From: Aphelenchoides besseyi
Taxonomy: Eukaryota; Nematoda; Chromadorea; Rhabditida; Aphelenchoididae
Length of the DNA stretch: 64,000 bases
Direction of reading: 5' to 3'
NCBI GenBank assembly: GCA_024699855.1
Contig: JAMPIQ010000001.1
Coordinates: forward strand, 9,672,001 to 9,736,000
The notes under the pieces are model-generated. The model saw only the letters and a program-made list of their open reading frames with translations, made no database searches and had not been told where the DNA came from. Below are positions 46,457 through 57,994 of the stretch, piece by piece. The stretch's first letter is position 1; every line of letters begins with the position of its first letter. Position numbers and translations under genes: made by a program.

Positions 46457-47162
46457 ATGAACTCGCAAATTGTCGTTCTTTTTTGCTTAGTGGCATCATC
46501 TGTTGCTATCGGACTTGGACGAAAACAGAGCGCAGGAGCGAAAGGTCGTTTGATGTGTGATGGTAAGCCAGAATCTAATGTTCTAGTCAAAATGTACGAC
46601 GATGATCGGGTAATGTAACTGATCATAACAGCAATTAACATGAGAACTTAGGGTCTGGATTTGGATGATCATCTAGCAACCACACGCACAGACAAAGACG
46701 GATATTTCGAGTTGTCTGGATCGGCTCATGAATTCACAACTTTGGATCCCAAACTTAACATCTGTAAGTCCAGGGTGTTTGAAACATGAGCGTTTATTGA
46801 CCTTTAGATCACGACTGTCACGACAAACTCATGGTAACTTGCAACGTTCCTAAACGTAACATTGTACCCTTTTATAGCCATGCCAAAGAAAGTTTTCGAT
46901 CATGATTCCCGACAGATATATTTCTTCTGGAAGGTAATGACCAAAAGTAGAAGAATAACAATCGTCGCTTTAGCAAACCTTCCAAACTTTACGATGCAGG
47001 AACAATGGAACTTAGTGGTTAGTTAAACTAAAAAAATGGGGATTGAGAAAGGACTGTTGTCCAACAGTCGCGGTTAACATCTAATTAATAGAAAAGTCTG
47101 TTGTTCTGAAGCCCAATATTCCAGGAACTTTCCCATCGGAAACACGAGATTGTCTACACTGA
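46457..47162 (+). CDS. ttr: Transthyretin-like (TTR) family secreted protein
   Basis: Six exons: 46457-46609, 46652-46763, 46808-46833, 46878-46933, 46974-47017, 47125-47162; 142 residues, the usual size for the nematode TTR family. Residues 1-19 are a signal peptide (IVVLFCLVASSVAIG). Family blocks in order: GRLMCDGKPESNVLVKMYDDD, TDKDGYFELSGSA, a YHDC..PC cysteine pair region, IPDRYISSG, YDAGTMELSGTFP and the near-invariant end ETRDCLH. The fold is a transthyretin beta-sandwich. In C. elegans one member (TTR-52) bridges phosphatidylserine on dying cells to the CED-1 receptor, which is interesting given the EMI receptor in this window, but most members have unknown roles. The small exons were placed by phase and by the conserved ending. 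Confidence 0.9.
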
Positions 47163-47405
47163 ATGAAACTTTGATTGAAATAAACAAGTGAATCTTCTTG
47201 GATATCACAATCTTCTTATCTCATTATCAAACAAACATTCGATCACTGCTATTGCTCATGAGAACAAACCAGAATCTTTATTCGACGAACTCAACTTTTT
47301 TCTTTTTCTTACTTGAAACTTGAATGTCAAAAAGACCAAAATTTTCGTTTATTGAACACGGATACAAGAAAAACGGAGACGATCGAACGTGCGTATCAAA
47401 GTTGT
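47163..47405. other. Convergent 3' region of TTR-like and small membrane-protein genes
   Basis: AT-rich tail-to-tail spacer with polyadenylation-like AATAAA at about 47177. Confidence 0.5.
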
Positions 47406-47801
47406 TTAAGCTTTTGGTGCTTCCATGTTCAACTGAGAAGTTGCGGTCCAAAAGTTTAGAGTTCGATCAGATTTAAGTTCATTTTGAACTTACCATCTTA
47501 CTGTTAGCACCGGTTGGTCCAGCGTCCTGAGTTTGTCCCGCCGCGTGTACTGGAGCCTGAACGACATCGGTGCCAACTCCACCGGCAGCCAAATCAACAC
47601 CTTGTTCCGGCTTTTTTTTCTTTCCACACATCACACCAACCATCGATCCAAGCAACAAAGTGACTGCAAAGAAGACAATTGATTGAAAGACATGAACTTG
47701 ACTGAAATCAGAACTTGAATTCTAGTTGCCAGACCAGAAACTTGCCAATCTTCAAGTGTCACACCCATTGGACTTGCGAGAAATCCGACAAGAAAACTCA
47801 T
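47406..47801 (-). CDS. Very small single-pass membrane protein
   Basis: Probable minus-strand exons 47774-47801, 47494-47663 and 47406-47432, giving about 74 residues. Exons 2 and 3 are well supported by splice sites and phase. The first exon is less sure: a weak donor (GTCCAA) gives a continuous helix, FLVGFLAITLLLGSMVGVMCG, followed by KKKK; a longer first exon is possible. The rest is Gly/Ala/Gln-rich (AAGGVGTDVVQAPVHAAGQ). It is probably an N-terminal membrane anchor with a disordered cytosolic tail. No family is recognised. The gene lies tail to tail with the TTR-like gene and downstream of vitellogenin on the same strand. Confidence 0.5.
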
Positions 47802-48077
47802 GATCGAAGACGAGCTAACGGCAAAGACGAACAAGAAACAGATGAATGAGGCAGCTGAAGAAGAACGCAATCGATTGAACGAATCGAAAATTTCTTTTGC
47901 AAATTCCTCTAATTTATGCAAAATTTCGTTTCTTTTGAGCAATCAAATGACCGGTAAATCCAAACTGTCATGTTTATTACAAAATAGAACTTTACTACAT
48001 GCAATGCGGAACTACTCACACTACATTTCTACTCTACGAGATGACAGGAAGGTTAACACAAAAGAGAAGTTGCGGCC

Positions 48078-51000
48078 TCAAGCTCCGTAGGCGAGGCACT
48101 TGGTTGGTTGCTCGACAGTTTCGACAAACGCTGGACTGCGATCGTTGGAATCGACGGTTTGGCCTTTGCGAACTTGACGGAGCATTTGACGACCTTCAGT
48201 TGAAGTGCGCTCAACGCAGAAGAATTGCACTTTCACTGGTTTAGTCTCGGCTTCATCATTCGTAGTACTTCCTCGCGGGCATTGTTTGACCGGCTCAGAC
48301 GAGAAGCAAAGTTTGTGGTTGTACTCGATCACTTGAGTGCGTTTGACCGGTTTGATGTCTGAAAACAAGTAATTAATTGCTTGTCGTATTTTCGGAGACT
48401 TACTCTTTTGGTCATCTTGTTCCTCGCTGTTTTGCCATTGCTCTTGGTTCGAGTATTGGTTCGATTCCTCGGATGAAGAATTGTCGTCGTACCATTGATG
48501 GCGATTTTGGCGGCCTTGTTGTCGTGGACGGACGGAGAACTCGTTGCTGTTTTGTTGGTAGAACTTGTTCAACTTGCTCTCTTCACATTCCTCGTTTTTC
48601 ATCGTGTATGAGCGATGGAATTCCTTGAGGTTGTTGCTGCGTTGGTTGTTGCTCATGCGAAAAACATCGTCTTCCTCGTCGTTGTAGTGACCGCACAATC
48701 CGCATTGAATGTTCTTGTACTGTCCACCGATCTTCACTTTGGCTTCTTGTCCATCGAACTCAACGTTGATACCGCGTTTCGAAACGTAGACTTGGTTGAA
48801 GTTGATTTCAACTCCCTCGTCGGACAATCGGTCTTCGTCCTTCACGTTTTCACCATCGATGATCACTTTGACTTTCGCGTTCTCCGATTGACCAATCAAT
48901 TCGATCGTGTTGTCTTGGGTAATGATTCGGACCTTCTTTTCCTCGTCGGTCTTCTTCATCATAACAACGAATCGTGGTTCTTCGCCTAAAAACTCGGATT
49001 AGTAATCGAAAGCAATCAAAAGACTTACGTGAACAATCTTTGGCAAGGATCGACCAGCAGGAAGAGATTGGAGCTTTGTAGGCAACACCATCGAACGTGC
49101 GAACTCGACGTTCGTTGACCTGGCACTCGGCACCTCCGAAACTGGAGACGGATTGGAAAAGATCACCAATTGATTGAAGATTGCTCGGACGGCGTTCCAA
49201 TGGGTAGGCGACGGCAACCAAGACGGAAGTTGGGACTTGAACAGATTGGATGCGCAAACGTTCTTGCGGAGTTTGAACCGTCAAATTGGCCTGACGGCGT
49301 GTGATCGGGTCAATGAGAACCGAAGCACGAACAACTCCAGGTTCGCCTTGGTGATGTTGAGATGTCAATTGCCAGAAGTATTTGGCCTTCAACAAATCAA
49401 CGTACTGTTGAATGGTGTGCTTCTGTTGCGGACGGAGTTGGAATTCAGCAACCAAATCGATCTTGTTCATGAAACGGCTCCATTGGTTTTCTGATTGTTC
49501 ACTTTGTTGCCACATCGTCTTCTTCGTCGGTTCGGCTTGAAGTCGGGCGTTGATTTGACTCTTCTCGTCGGCTCCCCATTCACTGTCGATCTTGATGAGC
49601 ATGCGAGATTGTTTTTCGCTTGGATTCTCTTCTTCGCGGACGATTTCCGGTGCAACGGTTTGGATCTTGGCCTTCAATATCCATTGTTGGCTTTCCGATT
49701 GCATTGGAGAACGTTCGGCATCAATGAACAGTTTGCAATGTTTGAGTTGAGCGTCACATGCACCTTTGAGTTCGGTAACCATTTTGTAGGTCTTCTCGGG
49801 ATAACGAGCTTCGGCTTCAACGGTCAATTGATGCTTGTAGGCGTTCTTTCCGGAGTATTGTTTTTGGTACGAAGACAAGCGACCTTGACGTTGTTCGTCC
49901 TTCTCCAATTCCATTCCTTCGTAGTCCTCTTCGTAGATCGGTTGGAATCCACCTTTGTTTCCAGTGTAGAACGAGTCCATTTCCGGTCGAGAGTGTCCGT
50001 TGTGCTTCTGGAACATGTTGCCCGAAATGCGTACTTTCAGCTCCTTCGGAGATTGTTCATTCGGAACATAGTAGTAGTGCACGTTGTTCTCGGTGGTGTA
50101 CAGTGCTTGGAGAAGTTGAGCAGCATTGGCGACCTCGTGGTAGTGTCCCTCCATTTGGATCGTCTTCTGTTGTTGATTTCCAAGATGGTATTCACGTTGA
50201 GCTTGCTCCATGGACCAATTATGCACGGTGCGGACACGTGGCTGACGTTGAGTACGAGTGTCCATATCGAATTGGGTCGTGAAAGTCATCGGCAAAGTAT
50301 GGAGGGCAAAGAATCGCATCTTGTGTTCTTGAGGAGGACGGATCGTGAGCTCAACCATCGAGGAATCAGCGCGAAGTTTCGCCTCCAAAGGTCCATTCAT
50401 TTCAACAGTTTGTACGGTCTCAACTCCAGAGATGATCATCTAAAAAAGAAATGTAATCAGAAACAAAACAAAGTAAATTTACAGGGCTCCAGAGTTCAGT
50501 TTTGTGAAGGTGAGTGGCAATTGCGCTGGTACGCAATTTCAATTCAGCGTTTAATCCTTGTTTGTTGTCCAAACTCTCAGACTCGAATCGGACTTTGAGT
50601 TGACCTTCGACGGATCCAACGGCAGTGACTTGACGAATCAGGGCCAATGGGAAACCAGAAGTCGTTGGAATCTTTGTCTTCTTTTCGTTGAGAGTAATAG
50701 CGCCGTGACGTTGGAATTGTTGACCGGAAGAAAGCAAATGGCTCAAGCCTTCGAAGTCCGAAAGTTGAGGCTTTTGTTGACCTTGAATCATCTTGCGAAT
50801 GGCTTGTGGGAGTTGATGTTCGCTGATTGGGACAATACCCATATCAACATCGTCTAAAGAAACGAGATTATGTTATTGTCAAGTAAATTCCAACTTACTG
50901 AATCGAATGACAATCATACCGAATGGTTGATTTCCAGTCGTTTTTCCATTCTTCTCGTCGACCATCTCATCAGATTCTTCCGTGGACAAGTAGTAGGATC

Positions 51001-53722
51001 CGGTGCGACGGCTCTTGATTCCAAGAGTTGAGTAGACGTTGCGAAGGTTCTTGACCGATTGGCTACCGCTATCCTCATTCTGTTGGTTGTTGGACGACAA
51101 GTAGGATTGAGCGTAGTCGAAAAGCTTCTCGTACAATTGTTCCAAGTTCTTTTGCGTGAAACTGATTTGCAAGTTTTCAGCAGTAGGTTCTCCATTCAAA
51201 GCGGACTGCAATGAAGCGGACAAATGGATCGGGATCATGTTGGACGGCGAAACGATTGAAGCCAAACCCAAGAAGATGTTTTGTTCTTCGGTGTTTTGCT
51301 TTTCGCTGACATAGATTGGCACACGGTGTTTTTGGCTTGAACGCAATTGACCACCATTGGTCTTGACCATCTTCAAAGTCGATTTCAAATGGTTGGCAAC
51401 TTCTTGTTCGGCAGAGCTCGGCGATTGAGCGAGAGCTTCCATGGTCGAGAGAACAAAGGATTTGACGTTTTGGGAACGATCATTGATCACGGTGAAGGTC
51501 ATTTGGTCAATAATCGACTTCTCAGGAAGAGTGTACCTGAACAAAAAAAACAATGAAACCAAACGATCAAATTGCAGGACTTACATGATCATCGAAAAAG
51601 CGGCCATACGGATTTCGGGTTGTTCGCGTTGATTTTGGAAGATTGGAAGGAGAACCTGACGAATCTTCTGAGGCATGGAAGTGCGCAAACGGCGCATGGC
51701 ATCGATGGCTTCCATACGAACCAAAGTCGATTGGCTTTGTTGCTTGACGATTTGACGAAGTTCTTCGATCGAGTTGTCCAAAGCGGCGTTTCCAATGGCT
51801 TTGAGCATAAGGATTTGCTCGTAGGTGTTCTCGGCTTTTTGGAATTGTTGGAAGAGCGTGTTCTTGTATTGCTCTTTCTTTCCACGTGGGCAGATCTCTT
51901 CAACTCGGAAGTTCTCCTTTTGTCCTTGAGCTGGTTGATCTTCTGAAAATCAAAGAAGATTAATAAGGAAAAACAAGTGATAAACTCACGGCAAAGGGAT
52001 CCGACGGCTGAAGCAAAGCTCAACCAGGCGGTTTGTTTCAAGATCGGAGAACGGTGAGCGACTTCGTGTTTGGCAATTCGTTCCAAGATGTTCGCTTGTT
52101 GTTCGGAAGGCGAGTGTTGATTGGCGACGAAGGTTTGAAGAGTTTGAACGGCTTTCGTGGTCTGAATGTCTTGTTTGACGATCTTCTCGGCCAAGACGTA
52201 AAGCGAGTTGCGAGTAGCGGCGACGGCCAAACTGTCCAAGAAAAGTGATTTGGCTTGTTCTTCGCAGTTCTTGTTGCATTGTTTGCACCAGCATTGCTCA
52301 CCATCTTGTTGAGCTCCAGAAAGGACGACTTGTTCGATTTGATAAAGCTCCTTCACAGTTGATTGGCGAACAGTTTCAACAAGACGGTTGAAGTGAAGAG
52401 CAGAATCCAATTCGTAACCCTGTTGTTGGTTGCCCCACTGTTGAAGAATCGAGCGAACGGAGTGAGCAACTTTTTGTTCCTTCTTTTGTACCTTCTAAAA
52501 AAAGAGAGTTTGGAACTGATAAGAGAACGCTTACACGGAAAGGCGAGTTCTTCTCGAATTCCTCATCACCGGCCATGTAAAATTGCTTCTCTTTCAAGTC
52601 CCATTCAGGCGAAAACATCATAGTCTCGTCAGTGCTGGATTGTTTGAAAGAGCCGACCATTTTCGAGTTACTGTTGTGTTCTTTGAACGTAAGTTCAGAG
52701 AGAGCAACGACTTGAGTAACAGCGTTCTGGCCTTCCGGGTTTTGGGCCTTGACGACGTATTGCGACAACATGTGAACACGTTTGATTGCGTACTTCTCAC
52801 GTTTGCCGGCCAATTCGTAACGAGCAACAGTTGAGCGTTCCAAATCGTTCTCATCATTCGGTTTGTTAGGTTGACATTCCATTTGACAGTGAGTGTAACG
52901 AACGGATTCAACGATTTGGGCGTCAAGTTGGTTTTGTTGTTGACGAAGGCAGTTCAAGCAACGGACCTGTTGAGCGGGATTCGGTTGATAACCATAGGAA
53001 ACATCAGCGGTGCGAATACACTTGTCGAAGTTGACGGCCTTGGTGACGTTGAAAGTCGATTGCTCGTCTTCTTCAACGTACTTCGGACTCTTTTGAACAG
53101 TGTAGATGGTTTCGCATTCACCTTCCAAAGTGATCTAAAAACACAAAATAAAAATAGAAAACAAGTGAAATCAAACTTCGGGAATCGTGAAGACTGGAGT
53201 TTCCTTCTCTTGCTCCTCTTGCGGCATGCTGCTTTGCATTTTGAGTCCTTGAACATCGTTGCGTTTCAAGTTCAATTGAATCATGTTAAGAACAGCACGT
53301 TTGATGTTCTTCGACCAAGCGGCATCGTCTTCGTGGAAGTTAATGCGTTCGACGACTCCATCAACGTAACTGACACTCAATGGCATTTCCAACATTTGCT
53401 TGAGCTCTTGTGGGATGTCACGGCTTTCGAAGTGCTCGAATGGTTGAACGCGTTGAGATTTCGGCATCTCACCGTTCAGTTCGCCCAAACGAACATGTTG
53501 AAGTTGAAGTTTAGCATGTCGATCGTTGGTGAAGCTGATGTGGACATCAGCGCGTAGACGAGTTGCAGCGGCTTGTTGGATGACATCAAAAGATGATCCA
53601 ATCAATGACGAGGCGACTTGGGTGTTGAAACGATAGACAAACGAGTTATCACCTTTGAAAGGTTTCGGAACGTTGGCGCTCACGGCCAAAGCCGCAAGGA
53701 GACACACTAAGACGGTTCTCAT
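48078..53722 (-). CDS. vit: Vitellogenin (yolk protein precursor)
   Basis: Nine minus-strand exons: 53177-53722, 52535-53134, 51990-52494, 51585-51942, 50899-51536, 50483-50853, 49029-50439, 48404-48985, 48078-48358; every junction keeps phase, giving 1763 residues. It is secreted, binds lipid and is taken up by oocytes. Residues 1-16 are a signal peptide (VLVCLLAALAVSA). A lipoprotein N-terminal domain (large lipid-transfer protein family) spans about 20-720, with paired cysteines (CLNCLRQQ; CWCKQCNKNC). The middle is Gln/Glu-rich beta-sheet sequence. A von Willebrand factor D domain begins near 1440 (FDGVAYKAPISSCW) and includes CGLCGHYNDEEDD. A short polar segment (NSSSEESNQYS) and a Cys-containing C-terminus follow. 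There is no polyserine phosvitin region, as in other nematode vitellogenins. Start, splice sites and length are all typical. Confidence 0.97.
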
Positions 53723-53781
53723 TGTTGAAATGAGGGAACCGGACTCAATGTGTTGGTAACTGGAACGCTCGCTGCTCGCCG

Positions 53782-53789
53782 CTTATAAA
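53782..53789 (-). promoter_or_regulatory. TATA box of the vitellogenin gene
   Basis: The minus strand reads TTTATAAG here, about 60 bases before the vitellogenin start codon and at a normal distance from a short 5' leader. It is the only good TATA in the upstream 300 bases. Confidence 0.7.
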
Positions 53790-53840
53790 CGGATCGAAAT
53801 CAATGGAACAAAGGAGGAGTTTGTCCATCGGCGCCATTGG

Positions 53841-54024
53841 ATTGACAGCTGGTGGTCAAACGTGATCGTTTGCAACCACCTGAGTAACTGATTAGAACAA
53901 TGGCGCCATCCATTAGCCGTTTATGGACTCCATCACAGAAACCTGTCAATCCACCAACTGTCGATAAACTTAATTTCAGAGGTCAGCGGACGAAATTTGG
54001 CAGATAAGAATGGGAGCTGTCAAT
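53841..54024. promoter_or_regulatory. TGTCAAT and GATA boxes upstream of vitellogenin
   Basis: The heptamer TGTCAAT occurs three times: 53841-53847 (minus strand), 53944-53950 and 54018-54024 (plus strand); an AGATAAG GATA site lies at 54002-54008. In C. elegans, vitellogenin promoters carry TGTCAAT (VPE1) and CTGATAA (VPE2, a GATA site) elements needed for intestinal expression. Between them, GGCGCCATTG and its inverse CAATGGCGCC (53830-53840 and 53899-53908) form an inverted repeat. The clustering suggests a conserved intestinal/adult hermaphrodite- or female-specific control region. Confidence 0.6.
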
Positions 54025-54412
54025 TAAAGAACTTGATTTCAACTCAAACCTTAATTCTTGCAAAAAACGAGTGCACGTGGCAATTCTACTGTATTTTATT
54101 TTGTTGTTAATTTCAACATCTAAGCTTACTGTCGAATTACTGCAACTACTTAACTATTATGCAAAGTATACGACAACTCTTTTCATTTAAAGTTCTAAAC
54201 AAATTTCCATCGGTCTCAAAATAATCGTACGTGTTCCAACGATTATCTTCACGGCTTTTGCTTTTTGAAGCTGATCTGCGTTTGAACTGTCTTTTACGTG
54301 ACAGGCACTCGGCAATCAACTCAAGAGTCGACTGCTCAGTTTGCCACTTCAGACCGAAGAGCACACTCGTGTGTGTGCTATTTTGTACGTCTTTGCAGGC
54401 GTATGGTCGTAA

Positions 54413-54495
54413 GCATGGATGGCCGAGTGGTTAAGGCGTTGCGTTCAGGTCGCAATTCACATACGTGAGCGAGGGTTCGAATCCCTCTTCATGCA
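54413..54495 (+). tRNA. tRNA-Leu (anticodon CAG)
   Basis: An 83-base intronless tRNA gene. The acceptor stem GCATGGA pairs with TTCATGC, followed by discriminator A at 54495. The D arm is TGGCCGAGTGGTTAAGGC (A box) and the T arm is GAGGGTTCGAATCCCTC (B box). The anticodon stem TTGCG/CGCAA closes the loop TTCAGGT, giving anticodon CAG for CUG codons. The long variable arm (about TTCACATACGTGAG) is as expected for a leucine tRNA. It lies on the plus strand between the vitellogenin promoter and BRX1. Confidence 0.95.
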
Positions 54496-54681
54496 ACATC
54501 TTTTTCGCTGTCAAGCTTGAAGTCATAGCTGCAGATTCCTTTTATACTGTTACTCAAAGCTAAGTTTTAATGGCAACGTGTTCTTTGTTATAATCCATTT
54601 ATTCGAAAAACCTTTAACAGTACAATTGTAAACATAATAAACTCAACAATCGAATTTTCAACAAAAACAATTAACAATGTT

Positions 54682-55535
54682 TCATGAACTGTCTTCTTCC
54701 AAGTTTTCGGCAAATTTCGCTTTCTTTACTTGTTTGTTCTTTTTCTGAATCCGATTAGCCACTTTGTCCAAACCGTTCAATCGCAGTTGACGACGAAAAA
54801 CATTTGGACTCACGTAGTTTTCATTCTCATAGAGGACTTCCCCTTCGAATGAGCCGCCAAAAACTTTGATAACCTCAAGTACCATTCGTGGTCCAACTTC
54901 TTGCAATTCTTCGCCTTTTCCCACTAATTGGAAGTTTCGAAACCAAATTCGTCCGTCGGGTGAGAGCGAGAAGTTGAAAACGTGATCAATGAATGGTTTG
55001 CTTTTCGGCAGATACTGAGGTGTTTTGAAGGTCTAAACAAGAGTTTGTGGCAGCAACTAATTGGTGACCTACGTGTTTAAAGATCTCTTTGATCAACTCC
55101 AAATGCGGTTCTTTGTCAAACTGTGGATCAAACGACAAAATCGGACGGGATCCTTTTAAACAGTTACCGGCCAATTTCAACTCCTGCATCGTGTGAATGT
55201 TCGTGATTAGAAACTTCACCGATGCGCCACCACGAACATCGGCAACCCACATGTAGGAATCGCGTTTCTTTCGATTCTCGAAGTACAAACAGCGAGTGCA
55301 GGAATCAAGTTCGGCCATTTCGTTCAAGTCCGTGAGTTTGCACGACTTCTCGAATTTGGATTCGGATCTTGTATGTGGAAGCAGATCTTTGACGTTCTTC
55401 ATCAAATGTCGCGTTCTCGCCAAAACACCACGCGAACACAAAATCAACACTCGATCTTTGTCCGTACAAACTGGTCGTGACTAAATATCCACGATAAAGA
55501 ATAGCAAAAGCCTAAGAACTTACAACTGAAGTCAT
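54682..55535 (-). CDS. brx-1: Ribosome biogenesis protein BRX1
   Basis: Minus-strand exons 55524-55535, 55073-55480 and 54682-55032; 256 residues. BRX1 assembles the 60S ribosomal subunit in the nucleolus. The Brix domain occupies residues about 12-215: VLILCSRGVLARTRHLMKNVKDLLPH, ELDSCTRCLYFENRKKRDSYMW, GGASVKFLITNIHTMQELKLAGNCLKGSRPILSF in shorter blocks, and DGRIWFRNFQLV. The C-terminus is Lys-rich then acidic. The tiny first exon (MTSV) is followed by a donor with perfect consensus; an acceptor (TCGTTTAG) lies 26 bases upstream of the ATG, a trans-splice or 5' UTR site. At 256 residues it is shorter than human BRIX1 (353), lacking the long N-terminal tail. Confidence 0.93.
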
Positions 55536-55685
55536 TTTATTGCGCGCAAAATCAATCACCTAAACGAAAGTTCAACACTCAAAACGACTTTCTTGAGCAG
55601 AGATATCAATTGGATTAGAACCAATGGATTCAATGTTACGAAAAATATCCAAATTATTTTATTTATATCAACGGTAACAATTAAT

Positions 55686-57521
55686 TTACTCCTCCTCCTC
55701 ATCGCTATCTTCCTCTTCGCTCTCTTGAATCCAATCGACCAGCTTCTTTAAAGCGTCGGTTTTCAGCTGATGATTCTCGGGCAGATTCTTGTACCAATCG
55801 ATCGCACACTCTTCAGTCACCAGTTCGTCAACATCGTTGTAAAGAAAAAGAATGAAATTGGGCACGTATTTTGCCCACGCTGTGTTTTGTGCGGCGTGCT
55901 CTTCGATTGCGTGTAGAATCTGAAGTTTATCCGACGAGTGATTGTAATACTTTTTCCACACAAGCATCCACGCCAAAGTGAACTGAAATCAACGATTATT
56001 AGTGACTGATTGGTTTGTAGGAACCTCTTTCATCTCAGCGAGGGTTGGACCGAATTTCGGTTGTCGCATGAAAGCCAAGAAGACATTTTTCGTCAGATAC
56101 TCCGGTGGAATGTTGTAGGCGACCTTGGAGCTCGTAATTTCAAAGATCAACTTCTCTTGTTGTTCTTTGCTGCTCCATTCTTCTGCTTCCAAACAGTTCT
56201 GCATACTTTCAGCAACTTCTTCGTCGAAACGTTGTAACGTGACGTTTGTCGTCTCGTAAACCGCATCGATATGTTGAACCTACAAACTCGTATGAGTGTG
56301 ATATAAACAAAATCCTTGGAACTCACTTGACGTACCGTTGACGATGATGCACTCACTGAGCTCGAAGCTGAATTTAGCTTTCGCCGACGAGCTCGCGGCG
56401 ATTTTCGTGGCTTCGGTGCTGAAGACGTTTCATCACACGGCCAAATCGATTCGCTAGGATCGGGCGATGATTCTCGGGAGTCTTCACGATACGAGATTGT
56501 GCGTCGCCGATGTGACGGACTTTCGCATTGTGGCGGGTAGCGAGTTCGATGTTGATAGACACACGAAGTTCGTTGGAGTTCGTCGATTTCGAAGGGAAGG
56601 AATTGTTCGAAAATCTTCGAATTGTATTCCGAGAACGGCGGATTGAATGGATGAACATCGACGTGAATATTTTGACACAAAATCTCTTCGTGTTCGAGAA
56701 TGTTTCGAATCTGATAGTCCAGCGAGTGGGTGTCGAAGTCGTCGCTGAATTGAGCCAAAAATTCCTCGCCACAAATGTAAATTCCCGTGGGCTCTAAATC
56801 GGAACGAACAATTCGACCCGCAGCAAAATCTTTCTAAACCGATTGATTAACGTTGGTCAATGACACTTTTTACTTTGCTCAATACAACGGTCACTTCTTC
56901 GATTGTTGAGTTGTAGATCAACAGCCGGTTGGTATCTTTTTCCAGAACGAACGGATAACGCGATTTTGTTGACTGACTGCAAATCAACATCATGACGTTG
57001 TCTTTGTTCGCCTTTCGAAGTTCCCTGCAATAGCACATCAGCGAACGTTGTTTGAACGTGAACTCACTTGAACTTCGACAAACTTTTGTTCAGTCGGACA
57101 GCATCGATTGCCGGTACGGAGTGAATGAGAATGAACTCTTTCTTGACCACATGAGCTTTGTCCACTTCACGCATCACATCTCCGAAGCTGCGGCAGTTTT
57201 TCAGGAACAAAAACTCCACGCTCAGTTCGTGTTTCCATTTTCTGAAAACTCAAACATCCAAAAATCAACAAACCAAACAAACTTTTTGATTTCATCGACT
57301 TCAGAGTCTTCTAAAGGCGAAGAAACAACGAAGATGCTTTGACGTTGAACACCGCAAATCCACTCCAAAGTCAAGTTGACGATCTCCTAAAAGCCGCGGT
57401 CGTAAATTGAGAGCACGATCGAACAGACCAGAGCATCGTTCTTGTTGTCGTTGTAGGAAAAATTGTCCGCAACAATCAGAACACTTGTATCGTCCTTTTT
57501 TTCGGCATCCGTTTGCACCAT
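55686..57521 (-). CDS. eif-2Bepsilon: Translation factor eIF2B epsilon subunit, shortened
   Basis: Seven minus-strand exons: 57429-57521, 57283-57386, 57068-57241, 56874-57024, 56327-56833, 56025-56279, 55686-55982; 526 residues. eIF2B-epsilon is the catalytic subunit of the guanine-nucleotide exchange factor that recycles eIF2. The N-terminus has a degenerate nucleotidyltransferase-like domain (NCRSFGDVMREVDKAHVVKKEF matches human [20 protein letters not shown] in blocks). The C-terminus is the catalytic W2 domain (KYVPNFILFLYNDVDELVTEECAI in parts; ending ALKKLVDWIQESEEED). Between them a single continuous exon (56327-56833) encodes Ser/Arg-rich disordered sequence instead of the left-handed beta-helix of hexapeptide repeats found in other eIF2B-epsilon proteins. 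The exon 1 donor (GTCTGT) was chosen to give a 42-base intron; a 30-base alternative exists. Confidence 0.85.
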
Positions 57522-57994
57522 TTTATCTTGAAATTAATGGCGTAAACAAGGCTAACTGTCGATGAATTACATGAGATAGCAACGAGTGGGATCGACGACA
57601 CCATCGAGTTAGGAACAATCGATTTTAAGAACCAAAAGCGAAATGCCAAGACACTTTGTGGAGAACTGGTTGACAGTTTACATCGAGGAAGTGCTTTGTC
57701 TGATGCAGCTTTAGGGTTCAACACGATGTTAAATCGATCACAACATCATTTGGTAAAAAGAATGATGTCAAATAAACCTTTGAAAGCTCAATTGATGTGC
57801 CATTGAATGTGAAGACCGCATGTTTACACGTATAGAACTGACTGCAAATATGTAAACTTCTTGTAAATTTGTGAAGAGTAGGCGATGCAAATTGGTTTCT
57901 CATTCAATATTTGAAAAACGACAGAAATCGGTGGCTGAATTTGTGTCAGAGATGGTGAGTACCGATTGTTTCGGTTTATCAGTCAACAATTTAG

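Noticed and set aside
49495..50598. A 367-codon plus-strand open frame
   Set aside because: It is the antisense of vitellogenin exons 6-7; the minus strand has the conserved protein and splice sites, and this frame has no domain.
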